From: Bordetella parapertussis
GTDB lineage: Bacteria; Pseudomonadota; Gammaproteobacteria; Burkholderiales; Burkholderiaceae_C
Assembly: GCA_945900685.1 (NCBI GenBank)
Contig: CAMDJS010000031.1
Location: forward strand, 1 to 17,821
DNA length: 17,821 bases
Reading direction: 5' to 3'
Shown here: in pieces, positions 1 through 8,432 of the stretch
How positions within the stretch are numbered: the first letter of the stretch is position 1
Layout: every line of letters begins with the position of its first letter
Notes under the pieces: generated by a model
What the model saw: only the letters and a program-made list of their open reading frames with translations
The model's database searches: none
Told to the model about the DNA's origin: nothing
Translations under genes and position numbers: made by a program

Positions 1-78
1 TCCGTTTGGGCGGTGGGGATGTAAGCCTTTTAGGGTTGTAAATTCACACAGGGTTGTCTTTATAAGGCGCTTAAGTGA

Positions 79-108
79 TTGTCATAGATGAAAAATATTA
101 CAGATATT
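79..108 (+). promoter_or_regulatory. Possible sigma-70 promoter for the protease-trpS operon
   Basis: TTGTCA at 79-84 matches the -35 consensus at 5 of 6 bases. GATATT at 103-108 matches the -10 consensus at 4 of 6, with an 18-bp spacer. It lies about 50 bp before the first gene in a short AT-rich leader. A small inverted repeat, AAATAT (93-98) and ATATTT (104-109), overlaps the -10 region and could be an operator. No coding frame is visible in bases 1-155. This is pattern matching only. Confidence 0.3.
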
Positions 109-155
109 TGTTATTTCGATATTTAATTCACGCAGATTAGTGAGAGAATAAAAAT

Positions 156-836
156 GTGAATTTCAATGAAATAGTTCAAACAATCACCACCCATGCTTTG
201 CCGGTATTACTGGCAATCACCTTGCATGAGGCGGCGCACGGCTATGTCGCCAAGCTTTTCGGGGACAACACCGCCTGGGTCTTGGGCCGCGTCACCCTCA
301 ACCCATTTCCACACATCGACCCGGTCGGCACCATTGCCATGCCGCTTTTTTTGTATCTGGCCACCAGCGGCAGTTTTTTGTTTGGTTACGCCAAGCCAGT
401 GCCGGTAGATTTTTCCAGACTGCGTCATCCGAAACGCGACATGATCTGGGTGGCTTTGGCCGGTCCGGCCGCCAACTTGATTCAAGCCTTGTTGTGGGCT
501 GTGGCTATTTATCTTTTGAATGGTTTCGGCGCCGAAGAACGTTTCTTTTTTGAAATGGCGCAAGCAGGCGTGCTGACCAACTTGGTCATGTTTGCTTTCA
601 ATTTATTCCCCGTGCCGCCCATGGACGGCGGGCGCATTCTGGTCGGCCTGCTGCCTATGCGTTTGGCCATCGGCTACTCGCGCGTCGAGCGCTACGGCTT
701 TTTCATCGTCATGGGCCTGGTGCTCATCGGTGTGGTCAATACCTTGTGGATGCTGCCCATCATGACGGCTTCCATGTTGTCCATCCAATGGTTGTTGCAG
801 CCCTTGGCCTCTTATTTGCAAATGGCCGCCCCATGA
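156..836 (+). CDS. Site-2 protease family membrane metalloprotease (peptidase M50)
   Basis: Predicted integral-membrane zinc protease of 226 residues. The M50 family cleaves substrates within the membrane; this short variant lacks the PDZ domain of RseP, and its substrate cannot be read from sequence. The zinc motif HEAAH lies at residues 24-28 in the first membrane segment. The second conserved motif, NLFPVPPMDGGR, lies at 149-160 and supplies the third metal ligand, Asp157. Further hydrophobic segments fall near 58-78, 97-121, 138-152 and 183-220. The start is a GTG at 156: the ATG at 154 runs straight into TGA, while GAGAG at 142-146 gives a Shine-Dalgarno at good spacing. The gene ends in an ATGA overlap with trpS, so the two are probably translationally coupled. 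Family assignment is firm; physiological role is unknown. Confidence 0.93.
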   Translation: MNFNEIVQTITTHALPVLLAITLHEAAHGYVAKLFGDNTAWVLGRVTLNPFPHIDPVGTIAMPLFLYLATSGSFLFGYAKPVPVDFSRLRHPKRDMIWVALAGPAANLIQALLWAVAIYLLNGFGAEERFFFEMAQAGVLTNLVMFAFNLFPVPPMDGGRILVGLLPMRLAIGYSRVERYGFFIVMGLVLIGVVNTLWMLPIMTASMLSIQWLLQPLASYLQMAAP

Positions 837-2029
837 CAGAACGCGTTCTCTCCGGCATGCGCCCGACCGGCGCGCTCCACCTAGGCCACTACCACGGTGC
901 CTTGAAAAACTGGGTGCGCCTGCAATCAGAGATGGAATGCTTTTATTTCGTCGCTGACTGGCATGCACTCACCACGCATTACCAAAGCCGTGAAGTGATT
1001 GAAAAAAATGTCTACGAGATGGTCATCGACTGGCTGGCCGCCGGTCTGGACCCGAACAAATGCACTTTGTTTTTGCAAAGCCGTATTCCCGAGCATGCCG
1101 AACTGTTTACCTTGCTGGCCATGGGTACGCCCATCAGTTGGCTGGAACGCGTGCCAACCTACAAAGACCAGCAGGAAAAGCTCAAAGACAAAGACCTGAC
1201 GACTTACGGTTTTCTGGGCTACCCCTTGCTGCAAGCCGCTGATATCTTGATTTACAAAGCCAAGCATGTGCCGGTCGGTGAAGACCAGGCCAGCCACGTG
1301 GAACTCACACGCGAAGCAGCGCGCCGCTTCAACCACTTGTACGGCCGCGAACCAGACTTCGACGCACTGGTTCAAGTCTGCCTGTCCAAGTTACCCAAGG
1401 ACAGCATCAAGCGTCTGGAAAAATCTCGTAAACAGTTTCAGGAAACCGGTGACAGCAAAGCGCTGGAAGGCGCCATGGGCTATTTGCAAACCGCGCCTGA
1501 ATTGACAGACAAAGACCGCGAGCGCTTGGAAGGCTATTTCAAAGGAACGGGTAAGGCCGTGTTGACCGAGCCGCATGCCTTGTTGACCGAGGCCAGCAAA
1601 TTGCCCGGACTTGACGGTGCCAAGATGAGCAAAAGCTACAACAACACGATTGCCATGCGCGAAGACAAGGCCAGCATCGAGGCCAAAGTCAAGCGCATGC
1701 CCACCGACCCGGCGAGGGTCAAAAGAACCGACCCGGGTAACCCCGACTTGTGTCCGGTCTGGCAATTTCATTTGGTGTATTCGCCTGTCGCCACCCGCGA
1801 ATGGGTGAAAACCGAATGTGCCAGAGCAGGTATTGGTTGCCTGGAATGCAAGCAACCGATCATCGAGGCCATCATCGCCGAGCAACAACCCATGCTGGAG
1901 CGCGCAGAGCCTTTTGTTTCCAACCCCCGCCTTGTTCGTGATATCGTAGACGCTGGAACACAGCGTGCACGTTCCACGGCGCAAGACACCATGCGCGATG
2001 TGCGCGAGGCCATGGGCCTGAACTATTGA
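833..2029 (+). CDS. trpS: Tryptophanyl-tRNA synthetase
   Basis: Cytoplasmic class I aminoacyl-tRNA synthetase that charges tRNA-Trp with tryptophan using ATP. The 398-residue product carries the HIGH-type motif as HLGH (residues 16-19, within PTGALHLGHYHG) and the KMSKS loop at 264-268 (GAKMSKS). Between them lies a charged insertion (about 183-255) that makes the protein longer than the roughly 330-residue E. coli enzyme; the family includes such longer forms. The frame stays open upstream to an ATG at 746, but the start at 833 is preferred because homology begins at MTERVLSGMRPTG and it forms the usual ATGA overlap with the preceding protease gene. It is probably cotranscribed with that gene and with the response regulator 16 bp downstream. 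Confidence 0.97.
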   Translation: MTERVLSGMRPTGALHLGHYHGALKNWVRLQSEMECFYFVADWHALTTHYQSREVIEKNVYEMVIDWLAAGLDPNKCTLFLQSRIPEHAELFTLLAMGTPISWLERVPTYKDQQEKLKDKDLTTYGFLGYPLLQAADILIYKAKHVPVGEDQASHVELTREAARRFNHLYGREPDFDALVQVCLSKLPKDSIKRLEKSRKQFQETGDSKALEGAMGYLQTAPELTDKDRERLEGYFKGTGKAVLTEPHALLTEASKLPGLDGAKMSKSYNNTIAMREDKASIEAKVKRMPTDPARVKRTDPGNPDLCPVWQFHLVYSPVATREWVKTECARAGIGCLECKQPIIEAIIAEQQPMLERAEPFVSNPRLVRDIVDAGTQRARSTAQDTMRDVREAMGLNY

Positions 2030-2045
2030 CACCCGGAGAATTTAT

Positions 2046-2648
2046 ATGAGCTTGTATGTAATCGATGACCACCCGATGGTTCGCCAAATGATTGGTATGT
2101 TGCTGCGTCGCCTGCGTCCCGCCTCCAAGGTTGTGGAACTGGAGAAATACAGCGAGTTGCAAGCAGCACTGATCAAAAACGGCGAACCCGAATTGTTCGT
2201 TTTGGATTTGCTGCTGCCAGGCGTCAAAGGTGCCACAGCCATCTCTGATGTGAAAAAAATGTACCCCGATATTCCGCTGGTGGTGTTGTCCGCCATGCCG
2301 TCCGGCGAAGCGCGTGACGCTTGTCTAGAAGCCGGTGCTGACCTTTACATTGAAAAATCTACCGATACCGCTGAGATATCTGCCGCCATCCAGGATATTT
2401 TGAAGTCTGATAGCGACGAAGCCGACGCGGATGCAGTGGTGGTCGGTGACATCAAATTGTCTAAGCGCCAAAAGCAACTCATCCTCATGCTTGACCGTGG
2501 TTTGTCCAACCGGGATATCGCTGCAGAACTCAGCATCAGCGAACACACGGTCAAGGTTCACTTGTGGCGCCTGTTCCGTCGCTTGGGTGTGAAAAGCCGT
2601 ACACAAACCTTGCACTTCGCTCGTACACACGGTTTGTTGATGGGTTGA
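2046..2648 (+). CDS. Response regulator transcription factor, NarL/LuxR family
   Basis: Two-component response regulator of 200 residues with an N-terminal receiver domain (about 1-120) and a C-terminal LuxR-type helix-turn-helix (about 137-198). The phosphorylation site is visible: acidic pair Asp7-Asp8, acceptor Asp54 (LDLLLPG), Ser82 and Lys104. The recognition region reads LSNRDIAAELSISEHTVKVHL, typical of GerE/LuxR DNA-binding domains. The linker holds an acidic stretch near 121-130. GGAG at 2036-2039 precedes the ATG. It sits 16 bp after trpS and ends just before a strong terminator, so it is probably the last gene of that transcript. No histidine kinase is encoded in the window; the partner and regulon cannot be inferred. 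Confidence 0.92.
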   Translation: MSLYVIDDHPMVRQMIGMLLRRLRPASKVVELEKYSELQAALIKNGEPELFVLDLLLPGVKGATAISDVKKMYPDIPLVVLSAMPSGEARDACLEAGADLYIEKSTDTAEISAAIQDILKSDSDEADADAVVVGDIKLSKRQKQLILMLDRGLSNRDIAAELSISEHTVKVHLWRLFRRLGVKSRTQTLHFARTHGLLMG

Positions 2649-2660
2649 ACGTCTGCTCTC

Positions 2661-2693
2661 AAAAAAAAACCGGCTGCCAAGCCGGTTTTTTTT
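2661..2693. terminator. Bidirectional Rho-independent terminator
   Basis: An 8-bp GC-rich stem AACCGGCT / AGCCGGTT (2668-2675 and 2680-2687) with a 4-base loop GCCA is flanked by a run of nine A on the left and eight T on the right. It therefore has a U-tract in both reading directions. It closes the protease-trpS-response regulator transcript and probably also stops the convergent ccm operon, whose last gene ends at 2772. Confidence 0.92.
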
Positions 2694-2771
2694 CGCCTGT
2701 CATCCATCGCTAGAAACTGACTTCAATGGAGGGATTCACGCACCCGATGCATCTACAGCATTGCACAGCAT

Positions 2772-4061
2772 TCAAGGAGTCAAAGCCTTGGAGATAGTTA
2801 ATTCCAACTTATCAAGACTGCCAGGTGTGACCGGGCCGACGCTGGCACCGAAGTCACCCGCTTGCGGCATGGCGTTTCCGGTTTTGGAAATGCGCGCACG
2901 CACCATGACTGACTTGGCCTGCGAGAGTTTCATCTGCGGGTTCATGGCCAAGCTGTCGTCAAGCACAAAGTCATATGGCAGTTTGTCTACCGTGGTGCGG
3001 ATGATGGCCAAAGGCATGCGCGGACCTTCGGCAGCGTTGGCATAAATAAACACCGTGTCCTTGGGCGAGACTTGCGCCGCCAACGCCGGTTCCAAAGAAA
3101 CCCGACCGCTCAAGCGCTCGGTGCCGTCAGACGCCGGTTTGGCCATGGCACCGGCGCTCGCTGGTGCATTGGCTGCAGACAGCGGTGCTTGTGCTGGCAA
3201 GCCGAGTTGTTCACGCGCTTTGTCAATCGCCTCAGCCAGCGCAGGCAAATCAGGTGAAGAGGCAGGCAACAAGCCGCGCACTTTTTCCCAATAGCTCAGT
3301 GCATCTTTGAAGCGGCCTTCAGAAAACGCGGCGCTGCCGGCCAGCAACAAAGCATTGCCGTTTTGCGGATCGGCTTTGAGCACGCCGTTGATGATGGCCC
3401 AAGGCTCGCCTTTGAAGCTGCCGTTGTTCTTTTGAGCCAGCACTTCTGCACGTTCCACCACAATGTCATCGTTGCGTTCAAGCGCCAAGGCTTTTTGCAA
3501 TGCCGCATCCGCTTGGTCGTAACGTGCCAATGCACGTTGTATACGACCCAACATGACCCAGCCCTCTGCGTTATTGGGTTCCTTCTCCAAACGCTGTGCG
3601 AGTTGCTCGGCCATGGCTTCGAGTTTTTGCGGCGTCATTTGCTCGTCGCCATTGGCTTGCGCCATCAAGGCCGGATCCAGCGCCATCGGCGTACCTACGG
3701 ACATATAGACACTGAATGCAGCCACCGGAATCACCAACGCCATCAATGCAATCAACCAACGCACACGCTGTGCGGGTTTGGCCTCTGCGGCGGCTTCGTT
3801 GGCAGGCGCGTCTTCCATCAAACGCTGTGTCAACTCTGCTTTGGACAAATCAAACCCGGCGGGGTCCAGACTGCCTTGCTCAAGCTCACGCTCGAGTTCG
3901 GACAATTGTTCGCGGTAAACCGTGATGTGCGACATCACGTGCGCGCGCTCCTGTCCCGAAGCAGCGGCTTTGGCAGCACGATGGGCGTACCAACCAAGCA
4001 ACAGCACCACCAACAGGGACAGCGCCAGCGCCAGAATAAGAAATAGCAGAGCGTTATTCAT
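2772..4061 (-). CDS. ccmI: Cytochrome c maturation protein CcmI (apocytochrome chaperone)
   Basis: Membrane-anchored component of System I that binds apocytochrome c and presents it to the CcmF/CcmH heme-ligation complex. The 429-residue protein has two N-terminal membrane segments (about 4-23 and 101-122) separated by a charged loop that starts like the CcmI coiled-coil region (YREQLSELERELEQG). A TPR region follows (about 145-285, clear repeats near 165-195 and 235-265). An Ala/Pro-rich linker (about 288-310) leads to a C-terminal periplasmic domain (about 316-428). In E. coli the equivalent sequence is fused to CcmH; here the genes are separate and abut exactly (ccmH ends at 4062). It is the last gene of the operon and ends before the bidirectional terminator. 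Confidence 0.93.
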   Translation of the reverse strand: MNNALLFLILALALSLLVVLLLGWYAHRAAKAAASGQERAHVMSHITVYREQLSELERELEQGSLDPAGFDLSKAELTQRLMEDAPANEAAAEAKPAQRVRWLIALMALVIPVAAFSVYMSVGTPMALDPALMAQANGDEQMTPQKLEAMAEQLAQRLEKEPNNAEGWVMLGRIQRALARYDQADAALQKALALERNDDIVVERAEVLAQKNNGSFKGEPWAIINGVLKADPQNGNALLLAGSAAFSEGRFKDALSYWEKVRGLLPASSPDLPALAEAIDKAREQLGLPAQAPLSAANAPASAGAMAKPASDGTERLSGRVSLEPALAAQVSPKDTVFIYANAAEGPRMPLAIIRTTVDKLPYDFVLDDSLAMNPQMKLSQAKSVMVRARISKTGNAMPQAGDFGASVGPVTPGSLDKLELTISKALTP

Positions 4062-4505
4062 TCAATCCTTGGCGACCGCATCAGCAGCCTGTTCGTGGTG
4101 CAGTGGGGTTTGCGCTTGCAAAGCGTTTTTGCGTAACCGCAAATAACGCCACAAACCCCAGACAGCCAATAGCAATATGAAGAAAGGACCGAACCACAAG
4201 GGCCAGGTCAGCGGCTTGACCTGCGGCCGGTACAACACAAAATCGCCGTACCGTTCGACCAAATAGGTTTTAATCTCGGCATCGGTTTTGTTCTCGCGTA
4301 TGAGTTTGCGCACCTCGCGTCGCAAGTCTTCGGCCAGTTCGGCATGCGAAGAAGACAAGGATTCGTTTTGACACACCATACAGCGCAATTCTTCGGCAAT
4401 CACCACCAATCGCGCTTCGACCTGCGGGTCTTCGGCCATGGGCTGTGCTTCTCCCGCACTCACCCAAGGCGACAGCAACATCCAGCACAACAAGATCCAC
4501 TTCAT
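4062..4505 (-). CDS. ccmH: Cytochrome c maturation thiol-oxidoreductase CcmH
   Basis: Membrane-anchored, periplasm-facing thiol protein of System I that keeps the apocytochrome CXXCH motif reduced for heme attachment. The 147-residue product has an N-terminal signal sequence (about 1-18), the family motif LRCMVCQNES with redox Cys42 and Cys45, the conserved region following it (ADLRREVRKLI-like, 58-70), and a C-terminal membrane anchor (about 103-121). It is the short form lacking the TPR domain, which is provided by the separate ccmI. Its start overlaps the end of ccmG by 4 bp and it abuts ccmI, as expected for coupled subunits of one complex. Confidence 0.95.
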   Translation of the reverse strand: MKWILLCWMLLSPWVSAGEAQPMAEDPQVEARLVVIAEELRCMVCQNESLSSSHAELAEDLRREVRKLIRENKTDAEIKTYLVERYGDFVLYRPQVKPLTWPLWFGPFFILLLAVWGLWRYLRLRKNALQAQTPLHHEQAADAVAKD

Positions 4506-5086
4506 GAGGCTTCCAATGTTTGTATCAAGGGCAGCAAGGTGTCTTGCAATATTTGCGGGGTCAACGGACCGACGCGCTTGTAACGAATGACACCCTGACG
4601 ATCGATCAAATAGGTTTCAGGCACACCATAAACGCCGTAATTGATGCCAACGCTGCCGTCCAAATCCAGTACCGACAAGGTGTAAGGATCGCCCTGCCGC
4701 TGTAAAAACCGCAGACTGCGTTCTCGTGCCAGTTGCAATTTTTCAGCTTCTTTGAGCGGCCCGTTGGGCTGGTCTTGGGCCTGAATTTCTTTGTAACTCA
4801 AGCCGACCACGGGTGTGCGGCTTTGTTTTGAAAACTCAACCAGCAACGGATGCTCTTCGCGACACGCCACACACCAAGTGGCCCAGACATTGAACAACCA
4901 GACCTTGCCTTTCATGTCGCTGGGGCTAAAAGGTTTGTCCCCCACCAACACGGGCAAACTGAAATCGGGCGCAGGTTTGCCCACCAACGGCGAAGGAATT
5001 TCACGCGGATCGCGCGTGAGGCCGACCGCCAGAAAAATCACCAACGCCGCAAACAAGCCCAAAGGAATGAGAAATTTTTTATTCAT
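4502..5086 (-). CDS. ccmG: Periplasmic thiol:disulfide oxidoreductase CcmG (DsbE)
   Basis: Thioredoxin-fold protein anchored by an N-terminal membrane helix (about 4-22), passing electrons to apocytochrome c or CcmH during maturation. The 194-residue protein has the CcmG active site WATWCVACREEHP with Cys72 and Cys75, and the cis-proline loop YGVPETY with Pro156. The GVYGVPE region is typical of CcmG rather than general thioredoxins. The frame is open upstream to 5185, but that extension lies inside the 3' end of ccmF and has no membrane or thioredoxin features; the ATG at 5086, four bases after the ccmF stop codon, begins directly at the membrane anchor (MNKKFLIPLG). Confidence 0.95.
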   Translation of the reverse strand: MNKKFLIPLGLFAALVIFLAVGLTRDPREIPSPLVGKPAPDFSLPVLVGDKPFSPSDMKGKVWLFNVWATWCVACREEHPLLVEFSKQSRTPVVGLSYKEIQAQDQPNGPLKEAEKLQLARERSLRFLQRQGDPYTLSVLDLDGSVGINYGVYGVPETYLIDRQGVIRYKRVGPLTPQILQDTLLPLIQTLEAS

Positions 5087-5090
5087 CGCA

Positions 5091-7049
5091 TCATGACGCA
5101 GACGACAAGGCCTCGCCCGCAGTTTGCAAAGGCGACACACTGCGCCGACGGTAACGCCTGTCCAGCGCCGCGAGCATGCCACCAAACACCATCAGCAGCA
5201 CACCTGCCCACAACCAAGGGACGAAAGGTTTGTAATAAACCCGCATGCTCCAACTCGGGGTGTCGCCAGCAATCGGGTCGCCCAAAGACACATACAAGTC
5301 GCGCAGAAAACCCGAGTCGATAGCGGCTTCGGTCATAGGCATGGCACTGGAGAAATAACGGCGTTTTTCCGGATAAAGCACTTCAACCACTTTGTTGTTC
5401 TTCAACACTTCCACATGCGCTTGCGAGGCCTTGTAGTTCGGGCCTTTCACATCCACCATATCGACCAGTCGGAAGGTGTAGGGCGCTATGCTGACAGTGT
5501 CGCCCAGCGACATGCGCACATCCCGTTCGACTTCAAATGATTTGACACCGGTGATACCCAGCACCAACACCGCCATACCGAAATGCGCCAAATGCATGCC
5601 CCAGAATGAGCCCCCGATGCGTCCGGGTTTGCGAATGCGCTCGACCACATGTTGCAAGCTGCCCAGCGCCACCCACATGCCGAGAAACACTCCCAGCGCC
5701 GTACCGGCAGACCATTCACCAAACACAAATGGCAGACCTATGGCCAGCAGCAAAGCAGCCAAGCCGACCCACCGCAATTGCATGAACATGTCGTTGAGCT
5801 TGGCCTCGCGCCAGTGCGCCACGGTGCCGGGCACCAAGACAAACAACAGCGGCACCATCAAGGGCGCGAACACCAGATTGAAATACGGCGGACCAACCGA
5901 CAGCTTGCCCAGATTCAGCGCATCAATGATGAGCGGGTACAGCGTGCCTAACAACACCGCGCCGGTGGCCACCACCATCAACACACTGTTGAGCAGCAAA
6001 AAAGATTCGCGCGACACCAAGCCCATGCTGCCGCCCAGCGTGACCGCAGGCGCGCGCCAGGCAAACAAGGTGAGCGATGCGCCGACGACCACTGCGAGAA
6101 AACACAGAATGAAAACGCCGCGCGCCGGGTCCGTGGCAAATGCATGCACAGAGGTGAGTACGCCTGAACGAACCAAAAAGGTTCCCAGCAAAGACAAAGA
6201 GAATGCAGCAATGGCCAGCAACACGGTCCAGGCTTTGAAGCTGCCGCGTTTTTCAGTGACCATCAGCGAATGAATCAAGGCCGTGCCAACCAACCACGGC
6301 ATGAGGGATGCGTTTTCCACCGGGTCCCAGAACCACCAACCGCCCCAGCCGAGTTCGTAATAAGCCCACCAAGAACCCAAGCCGATACCGAATGTGAGAA
6401 ACGACCAAGCAATGACAGTCCATGGCCGTGACCAACGCGCCCAAGCGGCATCCAAACGACCCGAGATCAGCGCGGCAATCGCGAATGCAAATGCCACCGA
6501 CATGCCCACATAACCCATGTAGAGCATGGGCGGGTGAATGACCAAGCCCGGGTCTTGGAGCAACGGGTTCAAATCACGCCCGTCCGCAGGAATAGGAAAC
6601 AAACGGTCAAACGGGTTGGAGGTGATCAGGATGAAAGCCATGAAGCCCACGGACACCAGACCCAGCACGCCGAGCACCCGCGCCACCATATTGAGCGGCA
6701 GGCTTTGCGAGAACAAAGCCACAGCAGCCGTCCAACCGGTCAGCATCAACACCCACAACAACAATGAACCTTCATGGCCGCCCCATACTGCAGCAAACTG
6801 GTAGGCCTTGGGCAACAAACTGTTGGAATGCTCAGCCACATACTTGACCGAAAAATCGTTGCTTAAAAATGAAGTCGCCAAACAAGCGAAAGACAGCAAC
6901 ACCAGCGCGAACTGCAAAAACGCCGCCGGACGCGCCAGCGATTGCCACACCGTGTTGTGGTTGAGCGTGCCCCACAAAGGAAATACACCGAGCAACACCG
7001 ACAGCACTGTCGCGAGAATCAATGCAAATTGACCGAGTTCTGGAATCAT
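5091..7049 (-). CDS. ccmF: Cytochrome c heme lyase subunit CcmF
   Basis: Large polytopic inner-membrane protein that, with CcmH and CcmI, transfers heme from holo-CcmE to apocytochrome c. It has 652 residues, the normal family length, with many membrane helices. The tryptophan-rich WWD domain lies at about 233-250 (GWGGWWFWDPVENAS). Candidate heme-ligand histidines sit in family-typical contexts: His172 (IHPPMLYMGY), His260 (ALIHSLMVTEKRG), His302 (TSVHAFATDP) and His489 (MHLAHFG). These correspond closely in position to the four histidines reported for E. coli CcmF (from memory). A periplasmic loop follows at about 505-610, with a final membrane helix near 613-631. It starts 13 bp after ccmE and ends 4 bp before ccmG. 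Confidence 0.97.
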   Translation of the reverse strand: MIPELGQFALILATVLSVLLGVFPLWGTLNHNTVWQSLARPAAFLQFALVLLSFACLATSFLSNDFSVKYVAEHSNSLLPKAYQFAAVWGGHEGSLLLWVLMLTGWTAAVALFSQSLPLNMVARVLGVLGLVSVGFMAFILITSNPFDRLFPIPADGRDLNPLLQDPGLVIHPPMLYMGYVGMSVAFAFAIAALISGRLDAAWARWSRPWTVIAWSFLTFGIGLGSWWAYYELGWGGWWFWDPVENASLMPWLVGTALIHSLMVTEKRGSFKAWTVLLAIAAFSLSLLGTFLVRSGVLTSVHAFATDPARGVFILCFLAVVVGASLTLFAWRAPAVTLGGSMGLVSRESFLLLNSVLMVVATGAVLLGTLYPLIIDALNLGKLSVGPPYFNLVFAPLMVPLLFVLVPGTVAHWREAKLNDMFMQLRWVGLAALLLAIGLPFVFGEWSAGTALGVFLGMWVALGSLQHVVERIRKPGRIGGSFWGMHLAHFGMAVLVLGITGVKSFEVERDVRMSLGDTVSIAPYTFRLVDMVDVKGPNYKASQAHVEVLKNNKVVEVLYPEKRRYFSSAMPMTEAAIDSGFLRDLYVSLGDPIAGDTPSWSMRVYYKPFVPWLWAGVLLMVFGGMLAALDRRYRRRSVSPLQTAGEALSSAS

Positions 7050-7062
7050 GTGAAGTTCGCCT

Positions 7063-7515
7063 TCAGGGTTTGACAGATTGGGCGGCGCGCGCCTGGGCCG
7101 CTTTGTCCAGCGCGTGCTGGGCCTCGGGCGGCATGTAATTTTCGTCGTGTTTGGCCAGCACCTCGCTGGCGGTCATCACACCTTGACCATCGATTTTGCC
7201 TTGGGCGACCACGCCCTTGCCTTCTTTGAATAAATCGGGCAGCAAACCAATGTATTGCACCGTGGTGTCATTGATGGTGTCAGTGACAACAAACGACACA
7301 CGGGTGCCATCGCGCTGCAAGCTGCCGGTCTTGACCATGCCGCCGATGCGAAAGGTTTTGTTGCGCGGTGCTTCACCTTGTAGCACTTGGGTGGGCGTGA
7401 AGAAAAAAACCAAATTGCTGTTGAAGGCATTCAGCACAAAAGCCGCTGCGATGCACAACACCAACACACCGCCTGCGATCAAACCAAAACGTTTTTGTCT
7501 GGGGCTCAGGTTCAT
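7063..7515 (-). CDS. ccmE: Periplasmic heme chaperone CcmE
   Basis: Covalent heme carrier of System I: it receives heme from the CcmABCD complex and hands it to CcmF. The 150-residue protein has a short cytoplasmic N-terminus, a membrane anchor (about 10-30), an OB-fold beta-barrel domain (about 45-120) and a flexible C-terminal tail. The heme-attachment motif [12 protein letters not shown] gives His123 as the covalent heme site and Tyr127 as the nearby ligand. This is the His-type motif, not the Cys variant known from some other lineages. The start codon overlaps the ccmD stop in an ATGA arrangement. Confidence 0.96.
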   Translation of the reverse strand: MNLSPRQKRFGLIAGGVLVLCIAAAFVLNAFNSNLVFFFTPTQVLQGEAPRNKTFRIGGMVKTGSLQRDGTRVSFVVTDTINDTTVQYIGLLPDLFKEGKGVVAQGKIDGQGVMTASEVLAKHDENYMPPEAQHALDKAAQARAAQSVKP

Positions 7516-7682
7516 GGGGTCTCCTGAATTTCCGATTCAGCCAAAGCCAGTGCGTTGATATGCGCCTGTCTGGCCTGCCAAATTTCAAGCAGGATAAACA
7601 CCGCGGTCACGCCCATGCTGCCCCACACATAAAGGCCGTAGCCGCCCATGTCCCAAAACTGCGACCAGCTTTCCCACCTCAT
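7512..7682 (-). CDS. ccmD: Small membrane protein CcmD
   Basis: A 56-residue single-pass inner-membrane protein that links CcmC and holo-CcmE to the CcmAB ATPase and is needed for release of holo-CcmE. The reading was made by translating the complement directly: the product begins [16 protein letters not shown], has one membrane helix (about 16-35), then a helical tail ([14 protein letters not shown]). The [11 protein letters not shown] stretch matches the conserved N-terminal signature of CcmD (FxMGGYxxYVW-like). Both ends are ATGA overlaps, with ccmC upstream and ccmE downstream, which fixes the reading. Small proteins like this are easily missed by length cut-offs. Confidence 0.93.
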   Translation of the reverse strand: MRWESWSQFWDMGGYGLYVWGSMGVTAVFILLEIWQARQAHINALALAESEIQETP

Positions 7683-8428
7683 GCTTTGACTCCCGAGACT
7701 TCAGGCAATGCCTTGACCCAATCGGTATGGCGTTCGCGCTCGACGATGAGACTGCGGACCCGGTAACACACAATGGCCAAGGTGTAAGCCCAAAAAGACA
7801 AGGCCATGAGCAACATGCCCCACAGCATCAACTGCGCCATGCTAGGTGAACGCGTGAGCGACACCGACGCCCCTTGGTGCAAGGTGTTCCACCATTTGAC
7901 CGAGAAATAAATGATGGGCACGTTGATGGCACCAACGATGGCGATCAAGGCACCGGCGCGGTCTGCGCGGCGCACATCGTCAATGGCGGAAGTCAACGCC
8001 ATGTAGCCCAGGTAGAGGAAAAACAAAATCAATTCAGAAGTAAGCCGCGCGTCCCAGACCCACCAAGTGCCCCACATGGGTTTGCCCCACAAGGCGCCGG
8101 TCCAAAGTGACAAAAAAGCGAACATGGCGCCGGTGGGCGCGAGAGCCCGGGTCATCATGCCGGACAAGCGGGTGTTGAATGTCAACCCCAGCACACTCCA
8201 AAATGCCATGGCCAGATAAATCAACATGGACATCCAGGAAACGGGCACGTGAACAAAAATGATGCGGTAGCCCTCGCCTTGTTGAGCGTCGGCAGGCGCC
8301 AATGCAAAACCTATCCATAAACCGGCGATACCCAAAGCCGCAGCCAGCGCTGCCAACCAAGGCCATAAACGGGCTGCCAAAGCATAAAAAGTTTGCGGTG
8401 CAGCGTAATAAAACCAGCGAATAGCCAT
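7679..8428 (-). CDS. ccmC: Heme-handling protein CcmC
   Basis: Polytopic inner-membrane protein that binds heme at the periplasmic face and loads it onto CcmE. The 249-residue protein has six hydrophobic segments and the WWD domain WGTWWVWDARLTSE (119-132). Its two axial-ligand histidines are His60 (FVHVPVSW) and His184 (TLHQGAS), at the same positions as described for E. coli CcmC (from memory). The C-terminus (VRSLIVERERH onward) is cytoplasmic and charged. It starts 4 bp after ccmB and overlaps ccmD by 4 bp. Confidence 0.96.
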   Translation of the reverse strand: MAIRWFYYAAPQTFYALAARLWPWLAALAAALGIAGLWIGFALAPADAQQGEGYRIIFVHVPVSWMSMLIYLAMAFWSVLGLTFNTRLSGMMTRALAPTGAMFAFLSLWTGALWGKPMWGTWWVWDARLTSELILFFLYLGYMALTSAIDDVRRADRAGALIAIVGAINVPIIYFSVKWWNTLHQGASVSLTRSPSMAQLMLWGMLLMALSFWAYTLAIVCYRVRSLIVERERHTDWVKALPEVSGVKA

Positions 8429-8432
8429 TCAT

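Noticed and set aside
1..155. Search for the end of an upstream gene, tRNA or leader peptide
   Set aside because: Only very short frames (up to 12 codons) on either strand and no cloverleaf; treated as leader/promoter region.
746..832. N-terminal extension of trpS to an upstream ATG
   Set aside because: The extension lies in the protease gene and has no synthetase homology; the ATG at 833 fits homology and the ATGA overlap.
1391..2032. Open frame of 213 codons antisense to trpS
   Set aside because: trpS carries HLGH and KMSKS motifs in the sense frame; the antisense product has no family features or ribosome-binding site.
3363..4046. Open frame of 227 codons antisense to ccmI
   Set aside because: His/Gln/Arg-rich composition and no motifs; ccmI is supported by membrane segments, TPRs and operon position.
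5087..5185. N-terminal extension of ccmG
   Set aside because: It is out-of-frame ccmF sequence; the membrane anchor starts at the ATG at 5086.
5488..6273. Long open frame (261 codons) on the plus strand inside ccmF
   Set aside because: It is the antisense shadow of a well-supported 652-residue CcmF; its translation is rich in Pro/Thr/Asn without domain motifs.
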